Program-made: the position numbers and the translations under genes
Assembly: GCA_024642115.1 (NCBI GenBank)
Contig: JAHEBU010000001.1
Coordinates: forward strand, 620,001-684,000
Direction of reading: 5' to 3'
Length of the DNA: 64,000 bases
Origin: Marivivens sp.
Lineage (GTDB): Bacteria > Pseudomonadota > Alphaproteobacteria > Rhodobacterales > Rhodobacteraceae
Shown: positions 1 to 7,650 of the stretch, piece by piece
Layout of the letters: each line of letters starts with the position of its first letter
How positions within the stretch are numbered: position 1 is the stretch's first letter
The notes under the pieces: model-generated
Database searches by the model: none
Told to the model about the DNA's origin: nothing
The model's input: only the letters and a program-made list of their open reading frames with translations

Positions 1-422
1 TCCTCGATGCTGATGACCTTCATCCCCTTCTTGGCGGCAGGACTGGCTGCCAGCCCCGGCTTGTTCTGCGTGAACAGAACGATGGTCGACGGGGTCACCT
101 CCGGGTCGGGAAACACGAAATCACGGTCGGCCGGCGCCCCGCGCGTGATCTGAAGGTACACCATCCCCTCGTCAATCCCGTTGACGGCGACCAGTTCCCG
201 GTGAACGGCCAGCAATTCCTCCATCGAAATGGGCGCCGCCAGATCCAGTTCCGACAGCGACCGCTGAAGGCGCATCACATGGCCATCAAAATCCACCAGC
301 TTGCCGCCCAGAACCGACGTCACCTCATACACGCCATCGGCCATCAGAAAGCCGCGGTCAAAGATGCTGACTTTAGCCTGATCCTCGGGCAGGTACTCTC
401 CGTTCACATAAACCGTGCGCAT
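1..422 (-). CDS. D-amino-acid transaminase (class IV), C-terminus beyond window
   Basis: About 140 N-terminal residues are visible, beginning MRTVYVNGEYLPEDQAKVS and then IFDRGFLMADGVYEV, the typical opening of PLP-dependent class IV aminotransferases (D-alanine transaminase/branched-chain transaminase fold). The family moves amino groups between D-amino acids and 2-oxo acids in the cytoplasm. The PLP lysine lies further on and is outside the window. The start ATG follows an AGGAGA ribosome site and sits 10 nt after the stop of the DgcA-like racemase, so the two are probably one operon. That pairing favours D-amino-acid metabolism over branched-chain transamination, which is inference. Confidence 0.82.
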   Translation of the reverse strand, partial: MRTVYVNGEYLPEDQAKVSIFDRGFLMADGVYEVTSVLGGKLVDFDGHVMRLQRSLSELDLAAPISMEELLAVHRELVAVNGIDEGMVYLQITRGAPADRDFVFPDPEVTPSTIVLFTQNKPGLAASPAAKKGMKVISIE

Positions 423-432
423 GTCTGGTCTC

Positions 433-1398
433 CTATCCCCACAGGGCTGGCAGCGGGGGATGCACCCCGGCGGCGTCATAGATCAAAGGCTGATCCCGGT
501 CTTGGGCCAGCAACAGCGGGCCGTCAAGGTCAACAAAGTCCGCCCCCTGCGCCACCAGCACCGCCGGGGCCATGGCGAGCGACGTGCCGACCATGCAGCC
601 GACCATGACGCCGAACCCGGCCTTACGGGCGGCATCGCGCAGGGCCAGCGCCTCGGTCAGCCCCCCGGTCTTGTCGAGCTTGATGTTCACCACGTCATAC
701 TTGCCGGCCAGCCCCGGCAACGACGCGCGGTCATGACAGCTTTCATCGGCACAGACAGGCACCGGACGGGCAATTTCGGCCAGCATACCATCGGCCCCCG
801 CTGGCAGCGGCTGTTCGACCAGTTCGACCCCCAGCCGGACCAGATGGGGGGCGAGGTCGGCGTAAACTTCGGCAGTCCACCCTTCATTCGCATCCACGAT
901 GATCCGGGCCGCAGGGGCACCGCGCCGCACCGCCTCAAGCCGGGGCATGTCATCGGGCGTGCCCAGCTTGATCTTGAGGATGGGGCGGGCTGCATGGCGC
1001 CGCGCCGCCGCCTCCATCGCGGCCGGTTCGGCAATCGACAGGGTAAAGGCGGTGACCAGCGGCCCCGGTTCGGCCAGCCCCGCCATCTGCCAGACCCGCC
1101 GCCCGGCCCGTTTGGCCGCATCATCCCAAAGCGCGCAATCGACCGCGTTGCGGGCCGCCCCGGCGGGCAGGGCCGTTTGCAACGCCTCGCGCCCGATCCC
1201 GTCCGGCAACCCCGCAACCTGCCCGGCCACACTCTCCATCGTCTCGCCATAGCGGGCATAGGGCACGCATTCGCCCCAGCCTCGCCCGACCCTGACAGTC
1301 AGCACATCCGCATGGGTCTTGGACCCGCGCGAGATGACGAATGTCTCGGCCAAGGCAAACCGTTCGGCCTGAAATCGAAGCACGCCTGATCCCTTCAC
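433..1398 (-). CDS. dgcA: Enolase-superfamily racemase/epimerase, DgcA-like (N-acetyl-D-Glu racemase or dipeptide epimerase)
   Basis: 321 residues with a GTG start. The muconate-lactonizing-type enolase-superfamily layout is complete: capping domain in the first ~110 residues, KIK at 142-144 (acid/base lysine), metal ligands D169, E195 and D218-E219, and the opposite-face lysine K240 in NIKLDKTGG. This is the residue set of Ala-Glu dipeptide epimerases and of the related racemase called DgcA in marine Rhodobacterales D-glutamate catabolism. The downstream D-amino-acid transaminase fits either muropeptide recycling or D-Glu use. The substrate cannot be fixed from sequence; the partner DgcN would lie outside the window. 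Confidence 0.8.
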   Translation of the reverse strand: MKGSGVLRFQAERFALAETFVISRGSKTHADVLTVRVGRGWGECVPYARYGETMESVAGQVAGLPDGIGREALQTALPAGAARNAVDCALWDDAAKRAGRRVWQMAGLAEPGPLVTAFTLSIAEPAAMEAAARRHAARPILKIKLGTPDDMPRLEAVRRGAPAARIIVDANEGWTAEVYADLAPHLVRLGVELVEQPLPAGADGMLAEIARPVPVCADESCHDRASLPGLAGKYDVVNIKLDKTGGLTEALALRDAARKAGFGVMVGCMVGTSLAMAPAVLVAQGADFVDLDGPLLLAQDRDQPLIYDAAGVHPPLPALWG

Positions 1399-1446
1399 TT
1401 CACCAAATCAACTCCCGCCGGAGGCATTGGCTTTTCGGCAGAAAAG

Positions 1447-1713
1447 TCAATCCGGCCCGTCAAACCAGCGCGATGAAATATTCAGGCGGCCCCAGTCCGC
1501 TTCCGGTATTTCTAAAAATCCCGGGCGCAGGTCAATCAGAACCCAACCGTCGCGATCCATGTGCAAGGCGGCGGGCCAGACCTCGCGCTGCCCGGCGGTG
1601 CCGACGCCGACCCGCACCACGACAGCGCGCCGGAGTGCCTTGGCCAACGCGGCCCGCCGCTCTTGCGGCGCGCCGCACCCCACCGATTGAAACCGGGACC
1701 GGGCGGTGGACAT
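1447..1713 (-). CDS. Hypothetical protein, 88 aa
   Basis: No family recognised. Codon usage is strongly G/C at third positions as in neighbouring real genes, and the C-terminal half (HMDRDGWVLIDLRPGFLEIP) reads like folded protein. No signal peptide or membrane segment is visible. Its ATG overlaps the GTG start of the divergent gene at 1706 by 8 nt, which is unusual; one of the two starts is probably misplaced. It lies 48 nt upstream of the racemase gene on the same strand and could be the first gene of that operon. Confidence 0.5.
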   Translation of the reverse strand: MSTARSRFQSVGCGAPQERRAALAKALRRAVVVRVGVGTAGQREVWPAALHMDRDGWVLIDLRPGFLEIPEADWGRLNISSRWFDGPD

Positions 1714-2059
1714 CTGCTTGCGGGTCTGGAAAGACGACGCTGCAGATCAGCCCCGGCTGGTCGTTCAGGTGGGCGCGACACAACTCAGCTATCAGTGGCG
1801 CAGCATTGCCGACTGCCACGCGATGCTGGCCGAGCAGGCCGACTGGATGCCCTTGGGCAACGCCGACGAAGGCAAACCCACCCAACCCGGCACGATCGAG
1901 GATTGGGCGCGCAGTTCTGGCAATCCGATTGGGGGATATTATGGCCTGCGCAAGGGATACAGGGGGCGGTTTGCCAATTACGTCACCCCGGTGATGGTGA
2001 TGCTGGGTCTGATTGACCTTGAGCACGGGGCAAGGAACAACCAGGCCCGCGCCCTGTAA
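1706..2059 (+). CDS. Hypothetical protein, 117 aa
   Basis: GTG start, no recognised domain. It is Trp/Tyr-rich in the middle and has a Gly/Tyr/Arg cluster near residues 75-90 (GGYYGLRKGYRGRF), followed by a hydrophobic stretch (VTPVMVMLGLIDLEHG) too polar at its ends to be a confident membrane helix. Base composition matches the neighbours. It overlaps the divergent ORF at 1447-1713 by 8 nt. It precedes mcl1 by 101 nt, but the intervening palindromes suggest mcl1 has its own promoter. Confidence 0.55.
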   Translation: MDICLRVWKDDAADQPRLVVQVGATQLSYQWRSIADCHAMLAEQADWMPLGNADEGKPTQPGTIEDWARSSGNPIGGYYGLRKGYRGRFANYVTPVMVMLGLIDLEHGARNNQARAL

Positions 2060-2065
2060 CCGCAC

Positions 2066-2109
2066 TTTTGCTGCACCTGCAAAATGGCGGTTGCGCATGG
2101 CGGCGCAAC
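2066..2109 (+). promoter_or_regulatory. Two stacked inverted repeats upstream of mcl1
   Basis: TTTTGC-N7-GCAAAA (2066-2084) is followed 5 nt later by GTTGCGC-N6-GCGCAAC (2090-2109). Both are perfect dyads in the 101-nt gap before mcl1 and look like regulator binding sites. The first resembles the TTTGC/GCAAA half-sites described for RamB/ScfR-type short-chain acyl-CoA regulators; that assignment is inference. Confidence 0.5.
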
Positions 2110-2160
2110 ATTCTACCCCCTTTGGACACCGATAACGCAATTTCCTGACCAAAGGCCCGC

Positions 2161-3120
2161 ATGTCCTTCCGCATTCAGCCCCCGCCCCCCGCCCGCCCCA
2201 ATCGCTGCCAGTTGTTCGGACCCGGATCGCGCACGGCGCTGTTTGAAAAGATGGCGGCGTCGGCGGCAGACGTGATCAACCTCGACCTCGAAGACTCGGT
2301 CTCGCCCAGCGACAAGGATCAGGCGCGGGCCAATATCATTCAGGCCACGCACGAGGTGGACTGGAACACCAAACACCTGTCGGTGCGGATAAACGGCCTT
2401 GATACCCCCTACTGGTATCGCGACGTGGTGGACCTGCTTGAACAGGCGTCGGACCGGCTCGATCAGATCATGATCCCCAAGGTGGGCTGTGCGGCCGATG
2501 TCTATGCCGTCGATGCGCTGGTCACAGCGGTCGAACGGGCCAAGGGTCGGACCAGGCCCATTGCGTTCGAAGTCATCATCGAATCCGCCGCGGGCATCGC
2601 CCATGTGGAAGAGATTGCCGCGTCCAGCCCCCGTCTTGAGGCGATGTCGCTGGGGGCCGCGGATTTTGCCGCCAGCATGGGGATGCAGACCACGGGCATC
2701 GGCGGGACGCAGGAAAACTACTATATGGCGCACGAGGGCGCGAAATACTGGTCGGACCCCTGGCATTGGGCGCAGGCCGCCATCGTCGCCGCCTGCCGGA
2801 CGCACGGGGTTTTGCCCGTCGATGGCCCGTTCGGCGATTTCAGCGATGACGAAGGGTTTCGCGCCCAAGCCCGCCGGTCGGCGACGCTTGGCATGGTGGG
2901 CAAATGGGCGATCCACCCCAAACAGGTCGCCCTGTCCAACGAGGTGTTCACCCCCAGCGCCAAGGCCGTGACGGAAGCCCGCGAGATTCTGTCGGCCATG
3001 GACGCCGCCAAGGCGCGCGGCGAAGGGGCCACCGTCTACAAGGGTCGCCTTGTGGATATCGCCAGCATCAAACAGGCTGAGGTTATCGTGCGCCAATGGG
3101 ACATGATCAACGGCGCATGA
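2161..3120 (+). CDS. mcl1: L-malyl-CoA/beta-methylmalyl-CoA lyase
   Basis: 319 residues, the usual length of Rhodobacter Mcl1. It belongs to the HpcH/HpaI-CitE superfamily: LFGPGSR near residue 20, NLDLEDSV near 40-47 (metal-binding acidic cluster), QIMIPKVG near 105, FEVIIESAAGI near 138 and GKWAIHPKQ near 255. In the ethylmalonyl-CoA pathway it cleaves beta-methylmalyl-CoA to propionyl-CoA and glyoxylate, and also acts on malyl-CoA. The start follows AAAGG at 5-nt spacing. Its last codon overlaps the next gene (ATGA). It implies acetate/C2 assimilation without a classical glyoxylate shunt, consistent with the phaAB genes at the right end. Confidence 0.95.
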   Translation: MSFRIQPPPPARPNRCQLFGPGSRTALFEKMAASAADVINLDLEDSVSPSDKDQARANIIQATHEVDWNTKHLSVRINGLDTPYWYRDVVDLLEQASDRLDQIMIPKVGCAADVYAVDALVTAVERAKGRTRPIAFEVIIESAAGIAHVEEIAASSPRLEAMSLGAADFAASMGMQTTGIGGTQENYYMAHEGAKYWSDPWHWAQAAIVAACRTHGVLPVDGPFGDFSDDEGFRAQARRSATLGMVGKWAIHPKQVALSNEVFTPSAKAVTEAREILSAMDAAKARGEGATVYKGRLVDIASIKQAEVIVRQWDMINGA

Positions 3121-3740
3121 CGCTTACCCTGCTTCATACGGCGCGCGCCCACATCGCCCGCTTTGACGCGCTGCGCGACCGGATCGCCCCGGATGTAAAG
3201 CTGACCCATGTCGTCCGGCCCGACCTGCTGGACCGGATACGGGCCGAAAAGAAACCCTCGCCCGACCTCAAGGCCGATATTGCCGCCCTGATCGACGCGG
3301 CCAAAGGGACGGTCTTGTGCACCTGTTCGTCCATCGGCCCGGTCGCCGAACGGTCGGGGGCCATCCGCATCGACCGCCCGATGATGGAGGCCGCCGCAGA
3401 CCGGGGCCGACCAATCTGTCTGGCCTACACCGTGCGCAGCACTGCGCTGGTCAGCGGCGACCTGCTGGCCGTCAGCGTCGCCCGATCGGCCAATCCGGGC
3501 TGCGTAATCCGGCCCCTGTTGATCGAGGATGCCTGGGATGCCTTTGAAGGCGGCAACCAGATCGCCTATGCGCAGTTGATCGCCTCGGCCATCCGCGCCC
3601 ACCTGGCCGCCCACCGCGACACGCGCACTGTCGTTCTTGCGCAGGCGTCAATGGATGTGGCCCTGCCATTCTTGACCGGGGTCGGAGCCGAGGTTCTGGC
3701 TCCGGCAGAGCTGGCCTTTCGCAGCGCGATCCGGGCCTAG
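3117..3740 (+). CDS. Asp/Glu/hydantoin racemase-superfamily protein (putative)
   Basis: 207 residues from the ATG that overlaps the mcl1 stop (ATGA). A VLCTCSSIGPVAE segment near residue 65 places a cysteine where this fold carries its first catalytic Cys, and VVLAQASMD near 175 occupies the usual position of the second catalytic loop, but there without a Cys. The fold assignment is by pattern only. If correct, the enzyme has one of the two racemase cysteines, as in decarboxylase/isomerase relatives. Tight coupling to mcl1 suggests a role near malyl-CoA or C4/C5 acid metabolism, which is inference. The stop codon is shared in a palindromic CTAG with the convergent gene. Confidence 0.6.
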   Translation: MTLTLLHTARAHIARFDALRDRIAPDVKLTHVVRPDLLDRIRAEKKPSPDLKADIAALIDAAKGTVLCTCSSIGPVAERSGAIRIDRPMMEAAADRGRPICLAYTVRSTALVSGDLLAVSVARSANPGCVIRPLLIEDAWDAFEGGNQIAYAQLIASAIRAHLAAHRDTRTVVLAQASMDVALPFLTGVGAEVLAPAELAFRSAIRA

Positions 3741-4417
3741 TAGTCGCGCAGCGCGAGCACGCCGTAGGCACACAAGCGGCTGCAATCGCTGGCGTCGTGC
3801 CCCTTTTCATCGCTGTTCAGGGCCATCGCGACCCCCGGCCCTTCGAACCGGCCATCGTCACATTCGCGGTCGTTGGGATAAGTGCCGGAATCGTCACCAA
3901 AGTCGATTGCCGCACAGACGGTGGCGGCGTGCGCCTCGACATAGTTCCACAGGTGGACGGTCCCGCTGGCGACAGCGGCGGCACAGTCTGTCGCATCCGC
4001 GCCCATGTTCTTCCACGAAATGGACGACGCCATGCCGGGGCCGACAAACCGGCGGTCATCACATTCGCCGTCCCGGGTATATTCGCCGCTGTCATTGCCA
4101 TAGTTGATCCCGCCGATGACCAGATCGGCGGCAATAGCGGCTGCCGCCGCCCCCTTGCCCCCCGGCACCGACATCGGCACGTCACCGCGCAGGGTGATCC
4201 GTTCGCCCTGAAACGCGGTGCGGCAATCCGTGGCGTCATGGCCGATATCGGCATCAAGCAAGGGGGTTGTCGTCATGCCGGGGCCGATGAACCGGGGATC
4301 ATCACATTCACCGTCATTGGCCCACTGGCTGCTGTCATCCCCGAAATCAGTGGATTGGGCGGCCAGAGGCGTTGCGGCAAGGGCAAGAATGGCAAAGGCG
4401 ATGGGGGCTAATTTCAT
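3737..4417 (-). CDS. Secreted protein with three Asp/Cys repeats
   Basis: 226 residues with a Sec signal peptide (MKLAPIAFAILALAATPLAAQ). The mature part holds three copies of a ~55-residue unit, near residues 22-70, 100-150 and 165-215. Each opens with (F/Y)G(D/N)DSG/S...(N/R)(D/R)GECDDxRF and GPGM/V and ends in DATDC or DASDC, so each has two or more cysteines likely paired, and many acidic residues that could bind calcium. No enzymatic motif is seen. It is probably periplasmic or extracellular. The repeat is known to me from Rhodobacterales secreted proteins but without an established function. Confidence 0.8.
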   Translation of the reverse strand: MKLAPIAFAILALAATPLAAQSTDFGDDSSQWANDGECDDPRFIGPGMTTTPLLDADIGHDATDCRTAFQGERITLRGDVPMSVPGGKGAAAAAIAADLVIGGINYGNDSGEYTRDGECDDRRFVGPGMASSISWKNMGADATDCAAAVASGTVHLWNYVEAHAATVCAAIDFGDDSGTYPNDRECDDGRFEGPGVAMALNSDEKGHDASDCSRLCAYGVLALRDY

Positions 4418-4508
4418 GACAGTCTCCGCGGCTCAAATGATGCCTCCAGACTGCCCCCCGGCCCAAGCCAAATCAATCGTCTGATTGTGCAGAGCGGTGC
4501 CGGGCCGG

Positions 4509-4537
4509 TTGCATTGCCCCCTGCCACGGCCTTATAT
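4509..4537 (+). promoter_or_regulatory. Candidate sigma-70 promoter for accA
   Basis: TTGCAT (4509-4514), a 17-nt spacer and TTATAT (4532-4537), with transcription expected to start about 15-20 nt before the accA ATG. Spacing and hexamers are close to consensus. Confidence 0.6.
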
Positions 4538-4562
4538 CGCGACAAAGCTGCAGAGGTGCGCG

Positions 4563-5525
4563 ATGACCAACTACCTTGAATTCGAAAAATCGCTGGCCGA
4601 AATCGAGGGCAAATCAGAAGAGTTGCGCACCATGGCCCGCAAATCGCCCGGCATGGATATCGAAAAAGAGGCGACCGCGCTGGACAAAAAAGCGTCGGAT
4701 ATGCTGACCAACCTCTACGGGTCGCTGACCGCATGGCAGAAATGCCAGGTCGCCCGCCACCCGGATCGTCCGCACTGCAAGGACTATATCGAGGCGCTGT
4801 TCACCGAATATACTCCGCTGGCTGGCGACCGGAACTTTGCCGACGACCATTCGGTGATGGGCGGTCTGGCGCGCTTCAACGGGCGGCCTGTCGTGGTCAT
4901 CGGCCATGAAAAGGGCAATGACACCAAATCCCGGATCGAACGCAATTTCGGCATGGCCCGCCCCGAAGGATATCGCAAGGCGATCCGCCTGATGGATCTG
5001 GCGGACCGGTTTGGCCTGCCGGTCATCACGCTGGTCGACACGCCCGGCGCCTATCCGGGCAAGGGCGCCGAAGAGCGCGGCCAGTCCGAGGCTATCGCCC
5101 GGTCCACTGAAAAGTGCCTGTCGATCAAGGTGCCGCTTATCTCTGTCGTCATCGGCGAAGGCGGATCGGGCGGGGCCGTTGCCTTTGCCACCGCCAATCG
5201 AGTGGCGATGCTGGAACATTCGATCTATTCGGTCATTTCGCCCGAAGGCTGCGCGTCGATCCTGTGGAAGGATGCCGAAAAGATGCGCGAAGCGGCCGAG
5301 GCCCTGCGACTGACGGCGCAGAATCTCAAGGAACTCGGGGTCTGCGACATGATCATCAAAGAACCCGTGGGTGGCGCGCACCGTGACCCCGCGACCGCCA
5401 TCGCCAACGTGGGCAAGGCGATCGAAGCGATGCTGGGCCAGTTCACCTCGAAATCCGCCAAAGATGTGCGGGCCGACCGGCGCAAGAAATACCTCGGGCT
5501 GGGGTCAAAGGGGCTGGCAGCCTGA
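4563..5525 (+). CDS. accA: Acetyl-CoA carboxylase carboxyltransferase subunit alpha
   Basis: 320 residues, the normal length. Family features are visible: N-terminal helical region with [13 protein letters not shown], then GHEKGNDTK, the [11 protein letters not shown] motif, [10 protein letters not shown], and the oxyanion-hole glycines IGEGGSGGA. With AccD it transfers the carboxyl group from biotin to acetyl-CoA to make malonyl-CoA, the first step of fatty-acid synthesis. A GAGG ribosome site precedes this ATG; a longer in-frame extension from 4485 runs through the promoter and was rejected. It stands alone, as accA often does. Confidence 0.97.
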   Translation: MTNYLEFEKSLAEIEGKSEELRTMARKSPGMDIEKEATALDKKASDMLTNLYGSLTAWQKCQVARHPDRPHCKDYIEALFTEYTPLAGDRNFADDHSVMGGLARFNGRPVVVIGHEKGNDTKSRIERNFGMARPEGYRKAIRLMDLADRFGLPVITLVDTPGAYPGKGAEERGQSEAIARSTEKCLSIKVPLISVVIGEGGSGGAVAFATANRVAMLEHSIYSVISPEGCASILWKDAEKMREAAEALRLTAQNLKELGVCDMIIKEPVGGAHRDPATAIANVGKAIEAMLGQFTSKSAKDVRADRRKKYLGLGSKGLAA

Positions 5526-5613
5526 CCAAGGGCCCCGCGCCGAACCCCGATTGACCATTCGGACCCCGCCGTGCCACTGTCCAGCCTTGCAGGTCGACAG
5601 GGCGTAGGCGGCA

Positions 5614-6183
5614 ATGGCAAATTTCGGACGTCTGATTGATGCCTATATCAGCAATCCCAAAGCGCGCCCAACGATCCTGATCGCCGCCGCTGTAGCGCTT
5701 GGCGTCCTGCTGGCTTATGGCAAAGGCTACCGCGATGGCCAACCCGCAGCCATCAGCGCGACCCGGCCCGCGTCACCGCCTGTCGAGGCCGGACAAATCG
5801 GGTTTGGCCAGTCGGCAGAGGGCGACCTGCCTCAAGGTGAAACTCTGGTCTGGAGCTTTTATGGCGCGCGCGACACCCTTGTCACAATCCGGCTCAGAGC
5901 CGATTGGGTCAGCCAGCTTCGGTTGACCGGGCCGGGCGGGGTCCGTCTGGGCGAAACCTACGTTTCCCCCGGTGAAAAGAGCGCGGTCATCTGCGCCAAA
6001 CGGTTGCCCCAGGATGGCACATACACTGTTCTGCTGAATGGCTGGGGCAGCACCCCGGCGACCAGTTTTGGCCCTTATAGCCTGACGCTGGAGCAGGCGC
6101 AGACCCCTGAACAAACGCCCGAAACCACGACCACCGCTCAAGGAGCCTTCGTCATGGTTCGGACCGTATCCAGCTGCCGCTGA
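5614..6183 (+). CDS. Membrane-anchored protein, 189 aa, function unknown
   Basis: A single N-terminal membrane segment (about residues 20-36, PTILIAAAVALGVLLAYG) is followed by a ~150-residue periplasmic part. The beta-rich pattern (WSFYGARDTLVTIRLRA, LRLTGPGGVRLG, DGTYTVLLNGWG, FGPYSLTLE) resembles a jelly-roll of the bacterial pre-peptidase C-terminal type. No catalytic signature is seen. It lies 88 nt after accA on the same strand and may be read through from it. The tail is Thr/Gln/Pro-rich. Confidence 0.6.
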   Translation: MANFGRLIDAYISNPKARPTILIAAAVALGVLLAYGKGYRDGQPAAISATRPASPPVEAGQIGFGQSAEGDLPQGETLVWSFYGARDTLVTIRLRADWVSQLRLTGPGGVRLGETYVSPGEKSAVICAKRLPQDGTYTVLLNGWGSTPATSFGPYSLTLEQAQTPEQTPETTTTAQGAFVMVRTVSSCR

Positions 6184-6207
6184 TCAGGGCAGCAGAACGA
6201 CATCTCC

Positions 6208-6807
6208 CTACCACATCCGCGTCTTGGCATACGCGGCATAGCCGTTGTCATAGCTTTCGGCGTCAAAGTCAGGTTGGACGTCTTTCACGAATTGGCCGGC
6301 CGTCGGCAGGTCAGGCCGGGGCAGATCGCCCCACAGGGCCGAGCGCAGGATCGCCTTGGCGCACTGGAAATAGACCTCGGCCACCGTGACGACGATGACG
6401 ACCTTGGGATGCTTATCGCCCTGCTGAAACTGGTGGATCACCGTGGGATCGGCTGTCAGAACAGCCCTCCCGTTGACACGAACCACATTGCCGGACCCCG
6501 GGACCATGAACATCAGACTGACCCTGCCATCGCGGACGATGTTGCGCAGGCTGTCGATCCGGTTGTTGCCACGCCAGTCAGGCAGCCAGATTGTCTTGGG
6601 GTCGATGATCCGGACGACCGGCCCATCGTCTCCGCGCGGGCTGCCGTCCGTGCCTTCGGGGCCGACCGTTGACAAAACGCAGAAGCGGGCGGCGGCGATC
6701 CAGGTCGCATACGGAGGGGTGATCTGGCGCACGACCTTGGTCAAGGACGCAGGCACCGCAGCCTCGAACAGGGACTCAAGCGTTTCAAGGTCGGGGATAG
6801 GGGTCAT
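6208..6807 (-). CDS. Pyridoxamine 5'-phosphate oxidase-family FMN protein
   Basis: 199 residues from the ATG preceded by GAGG at 5-nt spacing; an earlier in-frame ATG at 6840 lacks a ribosome site. The split beta-barrel flavin fold is indicated by FCVLSTVGPEGTDGSPRG near residue 40, VRIIDPKTIWLPDWRGN, RIDSLRNIV and MVPGSGNVVRVNGRA. This is the subgroup of PPOX-type flavoproteins seen in many proteobacteria (MSMEG_1061-like); the substrate is not established. It is monocistronic, followed by a repeat-bearing gap before plsC. Confidence 0.8.
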   Translation of the reverse strand: MTPIPDLETLESLFEAAVPASLTKVVRQITPPYATWIAAARFCVLSTVGPEGTDGSPRGDDGPVVRIIDPKTIWLPDWRGNNRIDSLRNIVRDGRVSLMFMVPGSGNVVRVNGRAVLTADPTVIHQFQQGDKHPKVVIVVTVAEVYFQCAKAILRSALWGDLPRPDLPTAGQFVKDVQPDFDAESYDNGYAAYAKTRMW

Positions 6808-6835
6808 GTTCGCCTCGAGGCAGGGTTGGTCAATA

Positions 6836-6925
6836 CCCACCTTACAGCCTGACGGACCGCTTCTGCATCCGCAATTGCGCTGTCAAGGATCGGACAGCCC
6901 CCTGTAAGGTGGGTTTCAACCCACC
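6836..6925. repeat. Dispersed palindromic repeat, copy 1, with inverted half-copy
   Basis: Positions 6903-6925 match the first 23 nt of the identical repeats at 25713-25739 and 26716-26742. The core is a perfect dyad, GGTGGGTT-TC-AACCCACC. An inverted partial copy (CCCACCTTACAG) begins at 6836, so the two could pair over the intervening ~55 nt. The repeat supplies the stop codon of plsC (TGA at 6918-6916). Confidence 0.8.
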
Positions 6926-7650
6926 TTGCCCGATCCGAACCCAGCCTCGGCCATCAGCGCGATGGATCTGTCTTCGACCTCGGCTTCCAACTGCTTCATG
7001 AACGCCTCGACCGGTTTGCCCGCCGAAATGCGCGGCAGGAATTCCACCACCGCCAGCCCCGGCTTCTTGAGGATGCCTTTGCGCGGCCAGAACACCCCCA
7101 CATTGCAAGCTACCGGCACACAATCCTGGCCCAATTCGGAATACAGAACGCCCGACCCGATCTTGTACGGAGCCTTGACCCCCGGCGCGATCCGTGTGCC
7201 TTGAGGATATATGATCAACTGGCCCGGCAGGGCGCGCCCCGCCGCCACATCCGCGACCATCTTCTTGATCGCTTGCCCGCGCTTGCCCCGGTTGACCGGA
7301 ACGCATCCGATCATCAGGGCATATTGCCCAAGGATCGGCGCCCACAGCAATTCACGCTTCATGATGAACTTGCCCCGGGGGACAGCGCCATAAATCAGGA
7401 TGATATCGAGGAAAGACTGGTGCTTGGCCGCGATCAGAACCTCGTCCTTGGGCGGTGTCCCCCGCACCTCTGTCTTGAGCCCGATCAGCCACCCAGCCAG
7501 CCAGACCACGAACCGGCACCAGGCATGACAGGCGGCAATCGCCCCACGTCGGTCAAAGATGGCCCATGGCAGATAAGCAATGGCATAGGGCAGCATCGCC
7601 CCGTAGATCAGGATCGTGAATATCAGCGACCGAACCCATTGAATGGCCAT
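6916..7650 (-). CDS. plsC: 1-acyl-sn-glycerol-3-phosphate acyltransferase family protein
   Basis: 244 residues. The acyltransferase signature HX4D (HQSFLD, near residue 78) and the acceptor motif PQGTR (near 157) are present, with one N-terminal membrane segment (residues 8-28). It acylates lysophosphatidate at the sn-2 position at the inner membrane. The start ATG overlaps the ftsX stop (TGATG), forming ftsE-ftsX-plsC. The final codons and stop lie inside the dispersed palindromic repeat, so the repeat's arrival has set the C-terminus. Confidence 0.9.
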   Translation of the reverse strand: MAIQWVRSLIFTILIYGAMLPYAIAYLPWAIFDRRGAIAACHAWCRFVVWLAGWLIGLKTEVRGTPPKDEVLIAAKHQSFLDIILIYGAVPRGKFIMKRELLWAPILGQYALMIGCVPVNRGKRGQAIKKMVADVAAGRALPGQLIIYPQGTRIAPGVKAPYKIGSGVLYSELGQDCVPVACNVGVFWPRKGILKKPGLAVVEFLPRISAGKPVEAFMKQLEAEVEDRSIALMAEAGFGSGKVG

